The notes: generated by a model from the letters alone, not told the origin. 28,013 nucleotides of DNA from Bacteroidales bacterium (GCA_004555765.1 SFHG01000026.1:1-28013); one strand, 5' to 3'. Shown: positions 1-8,520, counted from the stretch's first letter. Translations and numbers: made by a program.

Positions 1-2
1 CA

Positions 3-2174
3 CATCTCGCAGAGTCAAGCCGGCTTAATTATGGAGACGTGACGATTGAACGCTTTAACGTCGTTGCTTTTTCCCCGGATTCGGCTTCTGTAGTAATAGA
101 CGTGACGGACTTTTTGACAAAAGACAATCGCTACTTTGATTTTAAGCCCAGAGCAGCGGTCGGCACACCCGTTTCTACCGAGCCTCGTCCAAACCTTGAC
201 CGCATCACGGAAATCAAGGCATTTAAGGACAACGCAACGGTGAAGGTGTCCCGTACATATTCTATTTCCACGAATGGATCGGATGGTCGCAAACTCTTGG
301 ATAAATACCCCGTGACGTATGAAGCTGTCCTGAGTTTCTTTAAGCTGCCGGAGGATCAGATGACTCCCCGGCTGAGCGATGCCCGAATCGGTGTCTTTCA
401 GAATTCCAAGATGTTGGTCGATCCGGAGACCGGTCTCATCAAAGAGAAGACTTTTGTTAACCGCTGGGACGTGACCCCGTCAGATGTTGAGGCTTACAAG
501 AGGGGGGAAGCGGTCTCTCCCCGAAAGCCCATCGTATTCTATGTCGATACCGTTATCCCCAGGGATTGGATTCCCGCGATCAAAAAGGGAATACTGCGGT
601 GGAATGCGGCGTTTGAGAAGATAGGTTTCAAGGACGTGGTCAGAGTGAAAGATTTCCCCACTCCAGAGGAGGATCCCGAGTTCGATCCGGATAACCTTAA
701 GTATTCGTGCATCCGCTTTATTCCTGTGGAGATTCAGAATGCAATGGGACCGTCGTGGACGGATCCTCGCACAGGTGAAATCATCAATGCCGGAGTATTC
801 GTCTATGGGAACGTGCTTGAGCTCGTAGACAACTGGCGCTTCGTCCAAACCTCCCAGGTGGACGAGAGAGCGCGTACCGGGAGAATGCCCGACGAAATTC
901 GGTTTTCGACTCTTGAGTATGTCATCGCACACGAGATAGGACATTGCCTCGGCTTTATGCACAATATGGCCGCTTCATCGGCCTTCCCTACCGATTCGCT
1001 GAGGTCGATTCCTTTTACCCAAAAGTATGGTACGACTCCATCCATTATGGACTACGCTCGTTTTAACTACATCGCGCAACCGGGGGACGAGGGGGTAGCT
1101 CTGGAACCGCCGTACTTGGGCGTTTATGACTATTTCCTTGTAGATTGGACTTATCGATACTTTCCGGATCTGAATGGAGACTTCATCAAAGAAGATCGGG
1201 AGCTCCGAAAAATGGTGGACAGTCATGAGGGAGATCCGCGTTTTCGCTACGTGATGCAGCAGCTCGAACAACGCGTGGATGCAAGCGCGGTGGAAGAGGA
1301 TCTTGGCGATGACCCGGTTAAGTCCGCCGAGTACGGATTAAAGAACCTTAGATACATCATCCCTCATTTGTCTGAGTGGGTCAAGGATGATGAGACGAGT
1401 CAACGGAAGCAGTCTCTTTACTTGGGGATAATGGAGCAGGCTTATCTTTACCTGAACCGTGTGGCTATGAACATTTCCGGTATTCGTCTCAACCAATCTT
1501 CCGAAAAATCGGGTATTCCGAGGTATTTTGTCATACCGAAGGAAGAGCAACGTCGCTCCTTGATGTGGCTGTTGGAGCAAGGGCTCACCATCGGGTCTAT
1601 GTCAGACCCGGTTTTGGAGTCCAAACTTTATGGAGCGGGGGGCAAACCTTTCGACACGCTCGAAAAGTTAACTCGAAAGTTGGCCGTGTCTCAAGTTAAT
1701 AAGGTTTATATTTCCCATCATCTGGATCCGGAGTCTTATTCTCCGGAGGAGTACTCCGAGGACGTGTACAATTTTGTCTTTCACAAGACTCTTTGTGGAG
1801 ATGAAAGTTTGACAACTGCCGAACGCAATTTTCAGAGAGAGTATGTCAAGAGTTTCGCGAATATTCTCAAGTCTTCAAAAGCACCTTCAATGCCTTTTGC
1901 TCTTTCCAACGGGGAGACAAATGCGAAACGTTTCTGTACGCATTCCGGATGTCACCCGGATGCCGGGACTGCATTAGGGTTCGGTACCGGCTATGGCGAG
2001 AGTGAACACTTGTGGACGAATACGATTGTCGGAGGAGAGAAGTTTTTCGTGTACTTCGGTCAGAAGGCCATTGACCTCCTTTCGGATGCGCTTAAGGTGA
2101 CCGCCGATGCCGAGCTTAGGGAGCATTATGCATACCTCCTTAGGGAACTGAAAAGAGCCGCTAAAACCAAATGA
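3..2174 (+). CDS. zinc-dependent metalloprotease, DUF5117/DUF4953 type (5' partial)
   Basis: The reading frame is open to the left edge of the window, so the GTG at 39 is not a convincing start and the gene is 5'-truncated by the window. The translated part holds a metzincin-like zinc site HEIGHCLGFMH (codons 930-962): two His and the catalytic Glu of HExxH, then a third His. Upstream is a beta-rich stretch typical of the DUF5117 region, including a VIDVTDF-like strand. As I remember the family, members are about 800-850 residues and exported or outer-membrane associated, so roughly 100-130 residues including the signal peptide lie outside the window. The substrate is unknown. Near the C-terminus is a Cys/His cluster (CTHSGCH, about 1948-1968) that could be an extra metal or disulfide site. 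The gene ends at a TGA followed by a strong intrinsic terminator. Family call confident, exact function not. Confidence 0.88.
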   Translation, partial: HLAESSRLNYGDVTIERFNVVAFSPDSASVVIDVTDFLTKDNRYFDFKPRAAVGTPVSTEPRPNLDRITEIKAFKDNATVKVSRTYSISTNGSDGRKLLDKYPVTYEAVLSFFKLPEDQMTPRLSDARIGVFQNSKMLVDPETGLIKEKTFVNRWDVTPSDVEAYKRGEAVSPRKPIVFYVDTVIPRDWIPAIKKGILRWNAAFEKIGFKDVVRVKDFPTPEEDPEFDPDNLKYSCIRFIPVEIQNAMGPSWTDPRTGEIINAGVFVYGNVLELVDNWRFVQTSQVDERARTGRMPDEIRFSTLEYVIAHEIGHCLGFMHNMAASSAFPTDSLRSIPFTQKYGTTPSIMDYARFNYIAQPGDEGVALEPPYLGVYDYFLVDWTYRYFPDLNGDFIKEDRELRKMVDSHEGDPRFRYVMQQLEQRVDASAVEEDLGDDPVKSAEYGLKNLRYIIPHLSEWVKDDETSQRKQSLYLGIMEQAYLYLNRVAMNISGIRLNQSSEKSGIPRYFVIPKEEQRRSLMWLLEQGLTIGSMSDPVLESKLYGAGGKPFDTLEKLTRKLAVSQVNKVYISHHLDPESYSPEEYSEDVYNFVFHKTLCGDESLTTAERNFQREYVKSFANILKSSKAPSMPFALSNGETNAKRFCTHSGCHPDAGTALGFGTGYGESEHLWTNTIVGGEKFFVYFGQKAIDLLSDALKVTADAELREHYAYLLRELKRAAKTK

Positions 2175-2228
2175 CAGTTTTTCTGTATACCCCGGGATAA
2201 AAGAAATATCCCTTTACAACGTTAGATG

Positions 2229-2265
2229 AAAAGGCTTCTGCACGAAGATGTGTGGGAGCCTTTTT
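2229..2265 (+). terminator. intrinsic terminator after the metalloprotease gene
   Basis: The arms 2229-2243 and 2250-2264 form a roughly 15-bp stem (outer part AAAAGGCT/AGCCTTTT, inner part with some G-U pairs) around a 6-nt loop, and the 3' arm runs into TTTTT at 2261-2265. It sits 54 nt after the metalloprotease stop. It is unrelated in sequence to the interspersed GTACC repeats that follow. Confidence 0.85.
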
Positions 2266-2299
2266 GCTTAGTGATGGAGGGGATAAGACAATCGTGTGC

Positions 2300-2470
2300 A
2301 GATACGCCGAAGAATCTTGGGCAATACACGCGAAAAATCCCGACCGATACACGCCAAAAGTTTTGACCGGCGTACCCGAAAATCTTGGTACGTGTCTCGC
2401 ATTTGTCCCGGTCTGTATCTCAATGAGGGCGCGGTCTGTACCTTTTACTTATTTCGGTCTGTACCTCATC
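2300..2470. repeat. interspersed GTACC/AGACC repeat cluster 1
   Basis: This gap between the metalloprotease terminator and the 3' end of the helix-hairpin-helix gene carries several degenerate copies of the window's intergenic repeat in its reverse orientation. They are GGTACGTGTCTCG (2387-2399), GGTCTGTATCT (2410-2420), GGTCTGTACC (2433-2442) and CGGTCTGTACCTC (2455-2467). Weaker copies lie around 2300-2360. ORFs that cross this gap are made of repeat sequence and are not credible genes. Confidence 0.7.
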
Positions 2471-2483
2471 CGGACGGGTGTAT

Positions 2484-3152
2484 TTACCGGATGGGAAGGT
2501 AGGGCGAGAGGCGGAGCGAATCATCGCGAGTGAAGGATCCGGACTTCATCAGAAGGGGCCAGGTGAGCGAGTCCCCTTTCTGAATTAGGCGCAAAAGTGC
2601 GTCCCTTTGCCTGAAACTAAGGTAAGGGTGCCGCCCGATGCTGTCGGGGGAGAGAAAAATGGAGCGGGGTGCGGAGCCGACGGTGAAGTAAGGTGCGATC
2701 CCCTCGTACCGCTCCCGATCCATCCCGTAGACCTCTTGAAGCTGTTCTTTGGCATAAAAGCCGCCAAGCATACAGCGGTACTTCCAGATGCGTCTCGAAA
2801 AGGAAGGTCCTATGCCGGGGACTTTGACCAAGTCTAAGGTGTCGGCAGTATTGAGGTCCAGAGTTTGCCCCTTCGAGAGTTTGACAGAAGCCTTCTGCTC
2901 CGTCATCCACTGCGGGGGACCGGGGTAGCGGTCGGTGGTGAGGAAGCCTTTTTTATGCGCCCGAAGTCCTTTTCCTTCGGGCGTGGTGAGGGTATCTGTG
3001 GAGGCCTCGAAGATAGTGTCGTTTTGGTCGGAGGACAGAGATTCCGGCGAAGAGGCATAGCGATCCGGCCGGGTGGCACTGTAGAGGGCAAAACTGCCGA
3101 GGGCGAGTGCCAAAAGGAGCAAGAGAACCCTATCGCTCTTCGTTAGTTTCAT
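2484..3152 (-). CDS. helix-hairpin-helix (ComEA-like) membrane-anchored protein
   Basis: A 222-residue protein with one N-terminal membrane segment (about residues 8-26), a low-complexity linker, and a helix-hairpin-helix DNA-binding domain at about 97-150. The domain has the typical DLNTAD start (99-104) followed by VPGIGPSFSRRI (111-122). A second, weaker HhH-like segment follows at about 175-192 (HPYLSFRQRDALLRLI). The family includes ComEA, which binds incoming DNA during transformation, and many Bacteroidetes proteins of unproven role, so a DNA-binding function on the outer face of the inner membrane is inference. Its start lies inside the end of the ABC ATPase gene (23-nt overlap), which implies translational coupling. 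It is the last gene of the patB-lolD unit. Confidence 0.85.
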   Translation of the reverse strand: MKLTKSDRVLLLLLALALGSFALYSATRPDRYASSPESLSSDQNDTIFEASTDTLTTPEGKGLRAHKKGFLTTDRYPGPPQWMTEQKASVKLSKGQTLDLNTADTLDLVKVPGIGPSFSRRIWKYRCMLGGFYAKEQLQEVYGMDRERYEGIAPYFTVGSAPRSIFLSPDSIGRHPYLSFRQRDALLRLIQKGDSLTWPLLMKSGSFTRDDSLRLSPYLPIR

Positions 3153-3825
3153 GGCGTTCTTCGGAGATGATGCGCCCGTCGCTGAGCCTGATTATCCTGT
3201 CGGAGATGGCAGAAATGGTGTCGTCGTGTGTGACGACGACGAAAGTCTGTCCGAGCTCCCTGCGGAGGGTGTCGAAGATATGGTGCAACTCGAGCTTATT
3301 GGCGCTGTCGAGTGCGCCTGTGGGCTCGTCTGCGAATATGATGTCGGGACGATTGACGAGTGCCCTCGCTACTGCCACACGCTGTTTCTCTCCTCCGGAG
3401 AGTTGATTCGGGCGATGCTTGAGACGCTCTTTCAGCCCCAACTTCTCCAGAATATCCCCTGCCCGGGTCATCGCATCTCTTGACTTCAGACCGGAGATCA
3501 TAGCGGGTATCGCGACATTCTCTTGGGCGGTAAACTCCGGCAAAAGTTGGTGGAACTGGAAGACGAAGCCGATCCGCTTATTCCGAAAATCGGCCACCGC
3601 ATCGGGAGAGAGCCGAAGCACATCCTGTCCCGCGATCTCGACACTCCCGCGGTCCGGGCGGTCGAGTGTGCCGAGGATCTGCAAAAGCGTGGTCTTGCCC
3701 GCGCCACTTGCGCCGACTATGGCGACAATCTCACCCCGGTGCACTTCGAGGGAGATGCCCTTCAGAATCTCAAGGTTGCCAAAGCTTTTGGTGAGTCCTG
3801 TGGCTCTTATAACCGTCTCACTCAT
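3130..3825 (-). CDS. lolD: ABC transporter ATP-binding protein, LolD type
   Basis: A 231-residue ATPase with all ABC motifs: Walker A GASGAGKTT (38-46), Q-loop Q90, signature LSGGEKQR (142-149), Walker B IIFADE (162-167) and H-loop H200. Its length and the EPTGALD sequence fit the LolD/MacB/FtsE group. LolD powers release of lipoproteins from the inner membrane to LolA, with LolC/LolE permeases as partners. No permease gene is adjacent, so the LolD assignment rests on sequence type; a MacB-like exporter ATPase is the alternative. The start overlaps the patB-like stop by 4 nt (ATGA), and the end overlaps the HhH gene by 23 nt. Confidence 0.82.
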   Translation of the reverse strand: MSETVIRATGLTKSFGNLEILKGISLEVHRGEIVAIVGASGAGKTTLLQILGTLDRPDRGSVEIAGQDVLRLSPDAVADFRNKRIGFVFQFHQLLPEFTAQENVAIPAMISGLKSRDAMTRAGDILEKLGLKERLKHRPNQLSGGEKQRVAVARALVNRPDIIFADEPTGALDSANKLELHHIFDTLRRELGQTFVVVTHDDTISAISDRIIRLSDGRIISEERHETNEER

Positions 3826-5033
3826 TTTCCCTCCTTGCGCTCCGACAGCGCTTTTTTGAGCCGGCGCATCACTTCCTCCAGTACGGATCGTGAGGTACCT
3901 ACGTTAAGGCGCATAAAGAAGGCTCCCCCCTCCCCGAAGGTCGATCCTTCGTTCATAAGGACGCCTGCTTTGCGGATAATGAACTCGTGGAGTTCGGTAG
4001 GGGAAGAGAATCCCGCCCTTCTGAAGTCAAGGAAGACCAGGAACGAGGCCTCCGGGCGGATCATCCCCACTTGCCCCTGCAACTCATCCCTAAGGAAATC
4101 TGAGACGTAGGCGACGTTCTTCTCGCAGTACGCAGAGGCCGCCTTTGCCCACCCTCCGGCGTGACGGTACGCGGCGATGACGGCATCGAACGTGAAGCAG
4201 TCTGCAGTAGAGAGATGGTTGGCTTCGAAGTAGCCGAAGACCCGTTTGCGGAGATCGGGATCCGGGATATACATATGGGAGGCGACAAGACCCGGCATAT
4301 TGAAAAACTTGGAGGGAGCCATCAGGCTCAGCCCGACCTCGCGCGCCTCCACACCGATGGAGGGAAACGGTCGGTGCTTGTGGGCGGGGTATGTGAGATC
4401 CCCGTGGATTTCGTCACTGATGACCGTGACGCCGTATTTTTTTGCCAAAGCCGCGATGCGCTCCAGCTCTTCTGTCTCCCAGACGCGACCTCCGGGGTTA
4501 TGCGGGTGGCAGAGTACGAGTACTTTGCTCTCCTTTAGCGCATTCTCGAGCCTATTCCAGTCGATGTAGTACCTTTCGTTTTTTATGAGTAAAGGGGCGG
4601 TCACTTCCCGTCTGCCGCTGCCGTTGATGACGTCGGCGAAAGGGAAGTAGACGGGAGGCATAATGGCTACGCCGTCGCCTTTCTCGGTGAGGCACTCCAG
4701 AAGCTTGTAGAGGGCGGCGACGACTCCGGGAGTGAACTCGATCTCGGGCAACTCTATCTCGAGACCATACTCCGAGTGAAACCACTCTTTCAGCGTCTCA
4801 TAGTATTCTTTCGGGGGAACGGAGTAGCCGAGGACGGGGTGATCCGTGATGTGCTTAATGACTGCGTCACGGATTACTTTCGGAGTCTCAAAGTCCATAT
4901 CTGCGACCCAAAGAGGGATAATCTCTTCGTAGTCGCTCATAAGTCCCTGGGTAGCGGCATACTTCGAGCTATGGCTTCCTTTTCTGTCGACGACGCGGTC
5001 GAAGTCGTATATCTCCTTGCTTGTATCTGTCAT
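3822..5033 (-). CDS. patB: PatB/MalY-type PLP-dependent aminotransferase / C-S lyase
   Basis: A 403-residue fold-type I PLP enzyme of the PatB/MalY subfamily. Visible signatures are LWVADMDFETP (41-51), the NPGGRVW loop (179-185), DEIHGDL carrying the PLP-ring Asp (207-213) and the Schiff-base lysine K242 in APSKFFNMPGL. Family members cleave cystathionine or cysteine at the C-S bond, giving pyruvate, ammonia and homocysteine or hydrogen sulfide; some act as aminotransferases. The exact substrate cannot be read from sequence. It is the first gene of a three-gene minus-strand unit, with a Bacteroidetes -7 box about 43 nt upstream of its ATG. Confidence 0.88.
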   Translation of the reverse strand: MTDTSKEIYDFDRVVDRKGSHSSKYAATQGLMSDYEEIIPLWVADMDFETPKVIRDAVIKHITDHPVLGYSVPPKEYYETLKEWFHSEYGLEIELPEIEFTPGVVAALYKLLECLTEKGDGVAIMPPVYFPFADVINGSGRREVTAPLLIKNERYYIDWNRLENALKESKVLVLCHPHNPGGRVWETEELERIAALAKKYGVTVISDEIHGDLTYPAHKHRPFPSIGVEAREVGLSLMAPSKFFNMPGLVASHMYIPDPDLRKRVFGYFEANHLSTADCFTFDAVIAAYRHAGGWAKAASAYCEKNVAYVSDFLRDELQGQVGMIRPEASFLVFLDFRRAGFSSPTELHEFIIRKAGVLMNEGSTFGEGGAFFMRLNVGTSRSVLEEVMRRLKKALSERKEGK

Positions 5034-5075
5034 ATCGGGGGGAAGTTCATTATCGGTGAAACTCTATGTTTCCCA

Positions 5076-5083
5076 CAAATATA
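5076..5083 (-). promoter_or_regulatory. Bacteroidetes -7 box upstream of the patB-lolD-HhH unit
   Basis: On the minus strand this reads TATATTTG, an exact match to the Bacteroidetes TAnnTTTG -7 element. A start just downstream would give a leader of about 35 nt before the patB-like ATG at 5033. I see no clear TTTG -33 element at the expected distance. Confidence 0.6.
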
Positions 5084-5326
5084 CCTTTATTTAATAAAAG
5101 GCTTCGACCCTGTGCTCCGGATCTGAATGACTCCGGATATAAAAAATAACGAAGTAGATGATGTGTATTTCCAAAAAATTAGGTAATTTTCTCGTGACAA
5201 ACGGAACGTACTCTGACATTAAACGGTAAAAAGTTGCACCTGTCGCACCAAGTGAAGAAGAAAAACAGCCTCATAGTACCCCTCTGCTTTCCTCGCGCTC
5301 AAAAACTGCCCGAGGAGGGGGGTTCC

Positions 5327-5827
5327 GTGGACTTCGCCACCGTCTATGCCGAGTGCCGTCCGGGTATGATACAGACCGCTATGCGTTACCTCGGGGACTT
5401 GGCGGCTGCGGAAGACGTGGTTCAGGACACACTCTCCGAGCTGTGGGAGAAGCCGGAGATACTCTCCGACGTTGCCCGTGTGGAGGCTTTCCTCAATCGC
5501 TGTGTCATCAACCGCTCACTCAACTATCTCCGGGATCATCACAAAAAACGTCTCTCCATCGAGGACGAGGCTCAGAGGGAGAGTCTCTCTATGAGAAGCA
5601 TCCTTGAAGCCCGAGAGGTGGAAGAATCCGCCGACAAAAAAGAGACTTACGACCTCCTCTTCCGGGCGATAGACACCCTCCCGAAACGCACGCGGGAAGT
5701 GATCCTCCTCAAGCTCGACGGGATGACGCTCCCCCAGATCGCTCTCGCTTTGGACTTAAGTCCGGAGACGATCAAGACGCATGTCAAAAGGGCTTACTCC
5801 TCGCTTCGCGCATTCCTCAAGTTGTGA
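5327..5827 (+). CDS. ECF-type RNA polymerase sigma factor
   Basis: The protein carries sigma region 2 (YLGDLAAAEDVVQDTLSELWEKP) and region 4 with a helix-turn-helix (TLPQIALALDLSPETIKTHVKRAYSSLRAFL), joined by a charged linker. I chose the GTG at 5327, which gives 166 residues, because a strong AGGAGG-type ribosome site (5312-5320) stands 6-7 nt upstream and the protein then begins directly at region 2. The same frame is open back to a TTG at 5234, but those 31 extra residues do not look sigma-like. Bacteroidetes ECF genes are often followed by a FecR-type anti-sigma and a SusC/SusD pair; neither is here, so its signal and regulon are unknown. A repeat-derived terminator follows. Confidence 0.88.
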   Translation: MDFATVYAECRPGMIQTAMRYLGDLAAAEDVVQDTLSELWEKPEILSDVARVEAFLNRCVINRSLNYLRDHHKKRLSIEDEAQRESLSMRSILEAREVEESADKKETYDLLFRAIDTLPKRTREVILLKLDGMTLPQIALALDLSPETIKTHVKRAYSSLRAFLKL

Positions 5828-5836
5828 ACAAAAAAT

Positions 5837-5921
5837 GGTACAGACCGGGGCTTTAGCTTTGGTCCGTATCTCGGTGATATTTGGTACAGACCGGGAGAAG
5901 TCTCTCGGTCCGTATCTTTTT
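5837..5921 (+). repeat. interspersed repeat cluster 2; second pair is terminator-like
   Basis: Two successive inverted pairs of the repeat follow the sigma factor stop. The first is GGTACAGACCGGG (5837-5849) with GGTCCGTATCTCGG (5861-5874). The second is an imperfect stem of arms 5883-5898 and 5901-5916 followed by TTTTT (5917-5921), which has the form of an intrinsic terminator. The rest of the 316-nt gap (5922-6074) shows no gene or motif I recognise apart from the promoter box just upstream of panC. Confidence 0.7.
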
Positions 5922-6074
5922 CGGAAAGGTCTCAGTTAGGAAGGTTTATCCGGTCACGCCCTAAGCTCACTTGTGCAAAGGGGGCGGAAGCGGGACAATA
6001 TCCGATCCGAAGAGACAAAAGAACCGTAACCTTGGCAAACCTTTTACCGGACAGCAATGTATTCATAAAAGGGG

Positions 6075-6082
6075 TACATTTG
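6075..6082 (+). promoter_or_regulatory. Bacteroidetes -7 box upstream of panC
   Basis: TACATTTG matches TAnnTTTG exactly and lies 61 nt before the ATG at 6144. No good TTTG element is present at the -33 spacing. It suggests that the shortened panC and the following gene are still transcribed. Confidence 0.55.
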
Positions 6083-6143
6083 CAACCGAACCGCGACAAA
6101 CGTCACGGAAGAAAATACGGCACTAAGATTTTTCGCATATAAA

Positions 6144-6926
6144 ATGAAAATATTAAGGACCCCATCACTCCACGCCGGACACCGCAGCCTCATCAAAAGG
6201 TCGGTTGGCGAATGCGATCTCACCGTGGTGAGCGTATTCTTGAACCCTACTCAGTTCAATAACCCCGAAGACCTCCGCACTTATCCCCACAACGAAGCCG
6301 ACGACCTCCGTTTGCTCGAAGAAGCGGGAGTGGACATCGCTTTTTTGCCCACTCCGGAAGTGATGTACTCGGAGGGTGAAAAAGCCCCTGAGCTTCCTCT
6401 GGGCAGGGTGGCCGAAGTACAAGAAGGCGCTTTCCGCCCCGGACACTTCCGGGGCGTCGTCTGGATCGTGGGCAAGCTCTTCCGCCTCGTAATGCCCGAC
6501 AAAGCCTACTTCGGACTCAAGGATTTCCAGCAAATCGCTGTCATCAAAAGGATGATCGAAGTCTCCGAGGACCTCCAAGGCATCGAAATCGTCTCCTGCC
6601 CCGTGGTGCGCGAAAAAGATGGTCTTGCGATGAGCTCACGCAACCGCCGTCTTTCTCCCGAAGAAAGGCAGGCAGCTCCCCTAATCTACGCTATGCTCTT
6701 AGAGGGCAAAAGGCTCAAGGGAGCGGGCAAAAGCGTGCGCGAAGTCCACGACTTCGTGGTTCGTGAGCTTAATGCCAATCCACTCCTACAGGTAGAGTAT
6801 TTCAGCATCTGTGACGGCAAGACGCTCGAAGAGATCTCGGACTGGACGAACTCCGCAGAGCCCGTGGGTGCCATCACCGTCTACTGCGGAGAAGTGCGCC
6901 TCATCGACCACATCTCTTTCAGTTGA
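6144..6926 (+). CDS. panC: pantoate-beta-alanine ligase with internal N-terminal deletion
   Basis: PanC joins pantoate and beta-alanine using ATP, the last step of pantothenate synthesis. The body is clearly PanC: LHAGH, VVSVFLNPTQFN, EGAFRPGHFRGV, AYFGLKDFQQ, REKDGLAMSSRNRRLS, and a C-terminal domain ending GAITVYCGEVRLIDHI. The protein begins MKILRTPS and goes straight into LHAGH at residue 9. In the family about 24 more residues lie between, including the first Rossmann strand and the GFVPTMGA part of the PTMGxLHxGH nucleotide site. The upstream frame is open to 6069 but has no ATG, and its residues do not resemble the missing part. At 260 residues it is about 20 shorter than usual. It is probably inactive or impaired. 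It overlaps or abuts the next gene. Confidence 0.85.
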   Translation: MKILRTPSLHAGHRSLIKRSVGECDLTVVSVFLNPTQFNNPEDLRTYPHNEADDLRLLEEAGVDIAFLPTPEVMYSEGEKAPELPLGRVAEVQEGAFRPGHFRGVVWIVGKLFRLVMPDKAYFGLKDFQQIAVIKRMIEVSEDLQGIEIVSCPVVREKDGLAMSSRNRRLSPEERQAAPLIYAMLLEGKRLKGAGKSVREVHDFVVRELNANPLLQVEYFSICDGKTLEEISDWTNSAEPVGAITVYCGEVRLIDHISFS

Positions 6927-6934
6927 CCACGGCG

Positions 6935-8512
6935 ATGAAAAAGCTCCTTTTTGCTCTTTTTCTCACCCTTATTGCCTTTGATTTTGCGCCCCTTTCGGCA
7001 CAAATATCTGCCAAGAAATACGAGACACGCGCGGCATGGCTCACGACCATCTACGGACTAGACTGGCCGAGCTCCACAAGCCCCTCTTCGCAGAGGAGGG
7101 AGCTTAAGCGTATCCTCGACCATCTCCAAGATCTCGGCATCAACACGGTATTCCTCCAGGTGCGGGGACGGGGCGATCTGATCTACCCCTCCGAGATCGA
7201 GCCCGTAAATCCCTACTTTTCGGAAGACGGACACTTGAGCTACGACCCTCTGAAGTTCGCCATTGACGAGTGCCGGAAGCGGGGTATGAGCATCCACGCA
7301 TGGGTCGTGGCGATACCGGTCGGCAATAGGCGCAACAAGCTCAAGCTCGGTAACCGGCATTTTGCAGCCCGTCACCCCGGCGGTGTCCTCACCTACAACG
7401 GCACCTACTATATGGATCCTGCCGACCCGCGTACCACGGAGCACCTCAAAGCCATCTCCAAGGAACTCCTGGATAATTACGACCTCGACGGCATCCACCT
7501 CGACTACATCCGCTACCCGGAGAACACCCTCGGCAAGATCGACCGCAGGGACTATGACCGGAAGCAAACGCCACTCTCCTACGAAGCTTGGCGGAGGGAC
7601 AATATCACGAAAGTCGTCAAAGGAATCCACGACACGGTTCACGAAGCGGACTCACTCGCCCAGCTCTCCGCTGCCGTCATCGGCACCTACAAAAGTCGGG
7701 TCCCGGGCTACGACGAGGAGATCGGCTGGAACGCCTTCGGAGCCGTACAGCAAGATCCCGTACAGTGGGCGAAGGAGGGAGCCATCGACTTCATTGTCCC
7801 GATGCTCTACCGCAGAGGGGAGAGTTTTTGGCCTATCATCAAACAGTGGAAGAGCGTTATGGACTCCATCCCCGTGCTCATAGGCATCGGTGCCTACCGT
7901 GTCCTGCCCAACGAAGGAGACTGGCCCGACCGCGAAATCCTCGACCAGACCACTCTCGTCCAAGCCGACAGCACGCTGATGGGGATGTGCTACTTCCGGA
8001 CAGATCAGATAGAGCGTCCCGGCACCGTCAGATACAGGAGACTGAGAGACGAAAACTTTAAGAAAGATGCCCTCCCTCAGCGTCCCCTCTCCGGGCTTCT
8101 CGACACCGTCACACTCGAGACCGCACCAAGGATCACCGAGCTGAAGCGCGAGGCGGACGGGTTGAGGATCAAGTGGGAGGCCGATATGGAGACCCCTCGC
8201 GGACTCTTCGCCGTTTACGCCTCCACGAAAGCCGAAAACATCGACCTTGCCAATGGCTCAAACCTCGTCCTGACGACTAAGGAACACGAGACCGTCCTCC
8301 CGTGGAGTGCGTTCGGGATAGAATCCGTCGACGAAACCAAAGACTACCTTCTGACCGTGAACGTCACAAGCTACGACCTCCACTCGGGAGTCGAGACAGC
8401 ACTCGGCAAAGGTCAGGTTTACTTCATCCACGCCACCCTGCCGGAGGCAACCGCACCGGACGCTTCCGAGATCCGCACCGGTCTTCCCGTACCCGTCCCA
8501 AAAGACAATTGA
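6935..8512 (+). CDS. exported GHL10-type (family 10-like) glycosylhydrolase-like protein
   Basis: A 525-residue protein starting at the ATG at 6935, directly in front of a classic signal peptide (MKKLLFALFLTLIAF, ending near LSAQ). An in-frame TTG at 6923 overlaps the panC stop but would only add four residues. The GHL10/DUF187 TIM-barrel signatures are visible: ETRAAWLTTIYGLDWP, GINTVFLQVRGRGDLIYPS, GMSIHAWV, YNLDGIHLDYIRYP-like YDLDGIHLDYIRYP, and IDFIVPMLY. A C-terminal region of about 120 residues looks like an FN3-type beta domain. Members are thought to act on glycans or peptidoglycan-related polymers, but the substrate is not established. Gene order suggests co-transcription with panC without an obvious functional link. 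Confidence 0.88.
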   Translation: MKKLLFALFLTLIAFDFAPLSAQISAKKYETRAAWLTTIYGLDWPSSTSPSSQRRELKRILDHLQDLGINTVFLQVRGRGDLIYPSEIEPVNPYFSEDGHLSYDPLKFAIDECRKRGMSIHAWVVAIPVGNRRNKLKLGNRHFAARHPGGVLTYNGTYYMDPADPRTTEHLKAISKELLDNYDLDGIHLDYIRYPENTLGKIDRRDYDRKQTPLSYEAWRRDNITKVVKGIHDTVHEADSLAQLSAAVIGTYKSRVPGYDEEIGWNAFGAVQQDPVQWAKEGAIDFIVPMLYRRGESFWPIIKQWKSVMDSIPVLIGIGAYRVLPNEGDWPDREILDQTTLVQADSTLMGMCYFRTDQIERPGTVRYRRLRDENFKKDALPQRPLSGLLDTVTLETAPRITELKREADGLRIKWEADMETPRGLFAVYASTKAENIDLANGSNLVLTTKEHETVLPWSAFGIESVDETKDYLLTVNVTSYDLHSGVETALGKGQVYFIHATLPEATAPDASEIRTGLPVPVPKDN

Positions 8513-8520
8513 TTTCGGTC

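Noticed and set aside
2252..2533. Short plus-strand frames in the gap after the metalloprotease
   Set aside because: They consist of the terminator arm and the interspersed repeat and have no coding signature.
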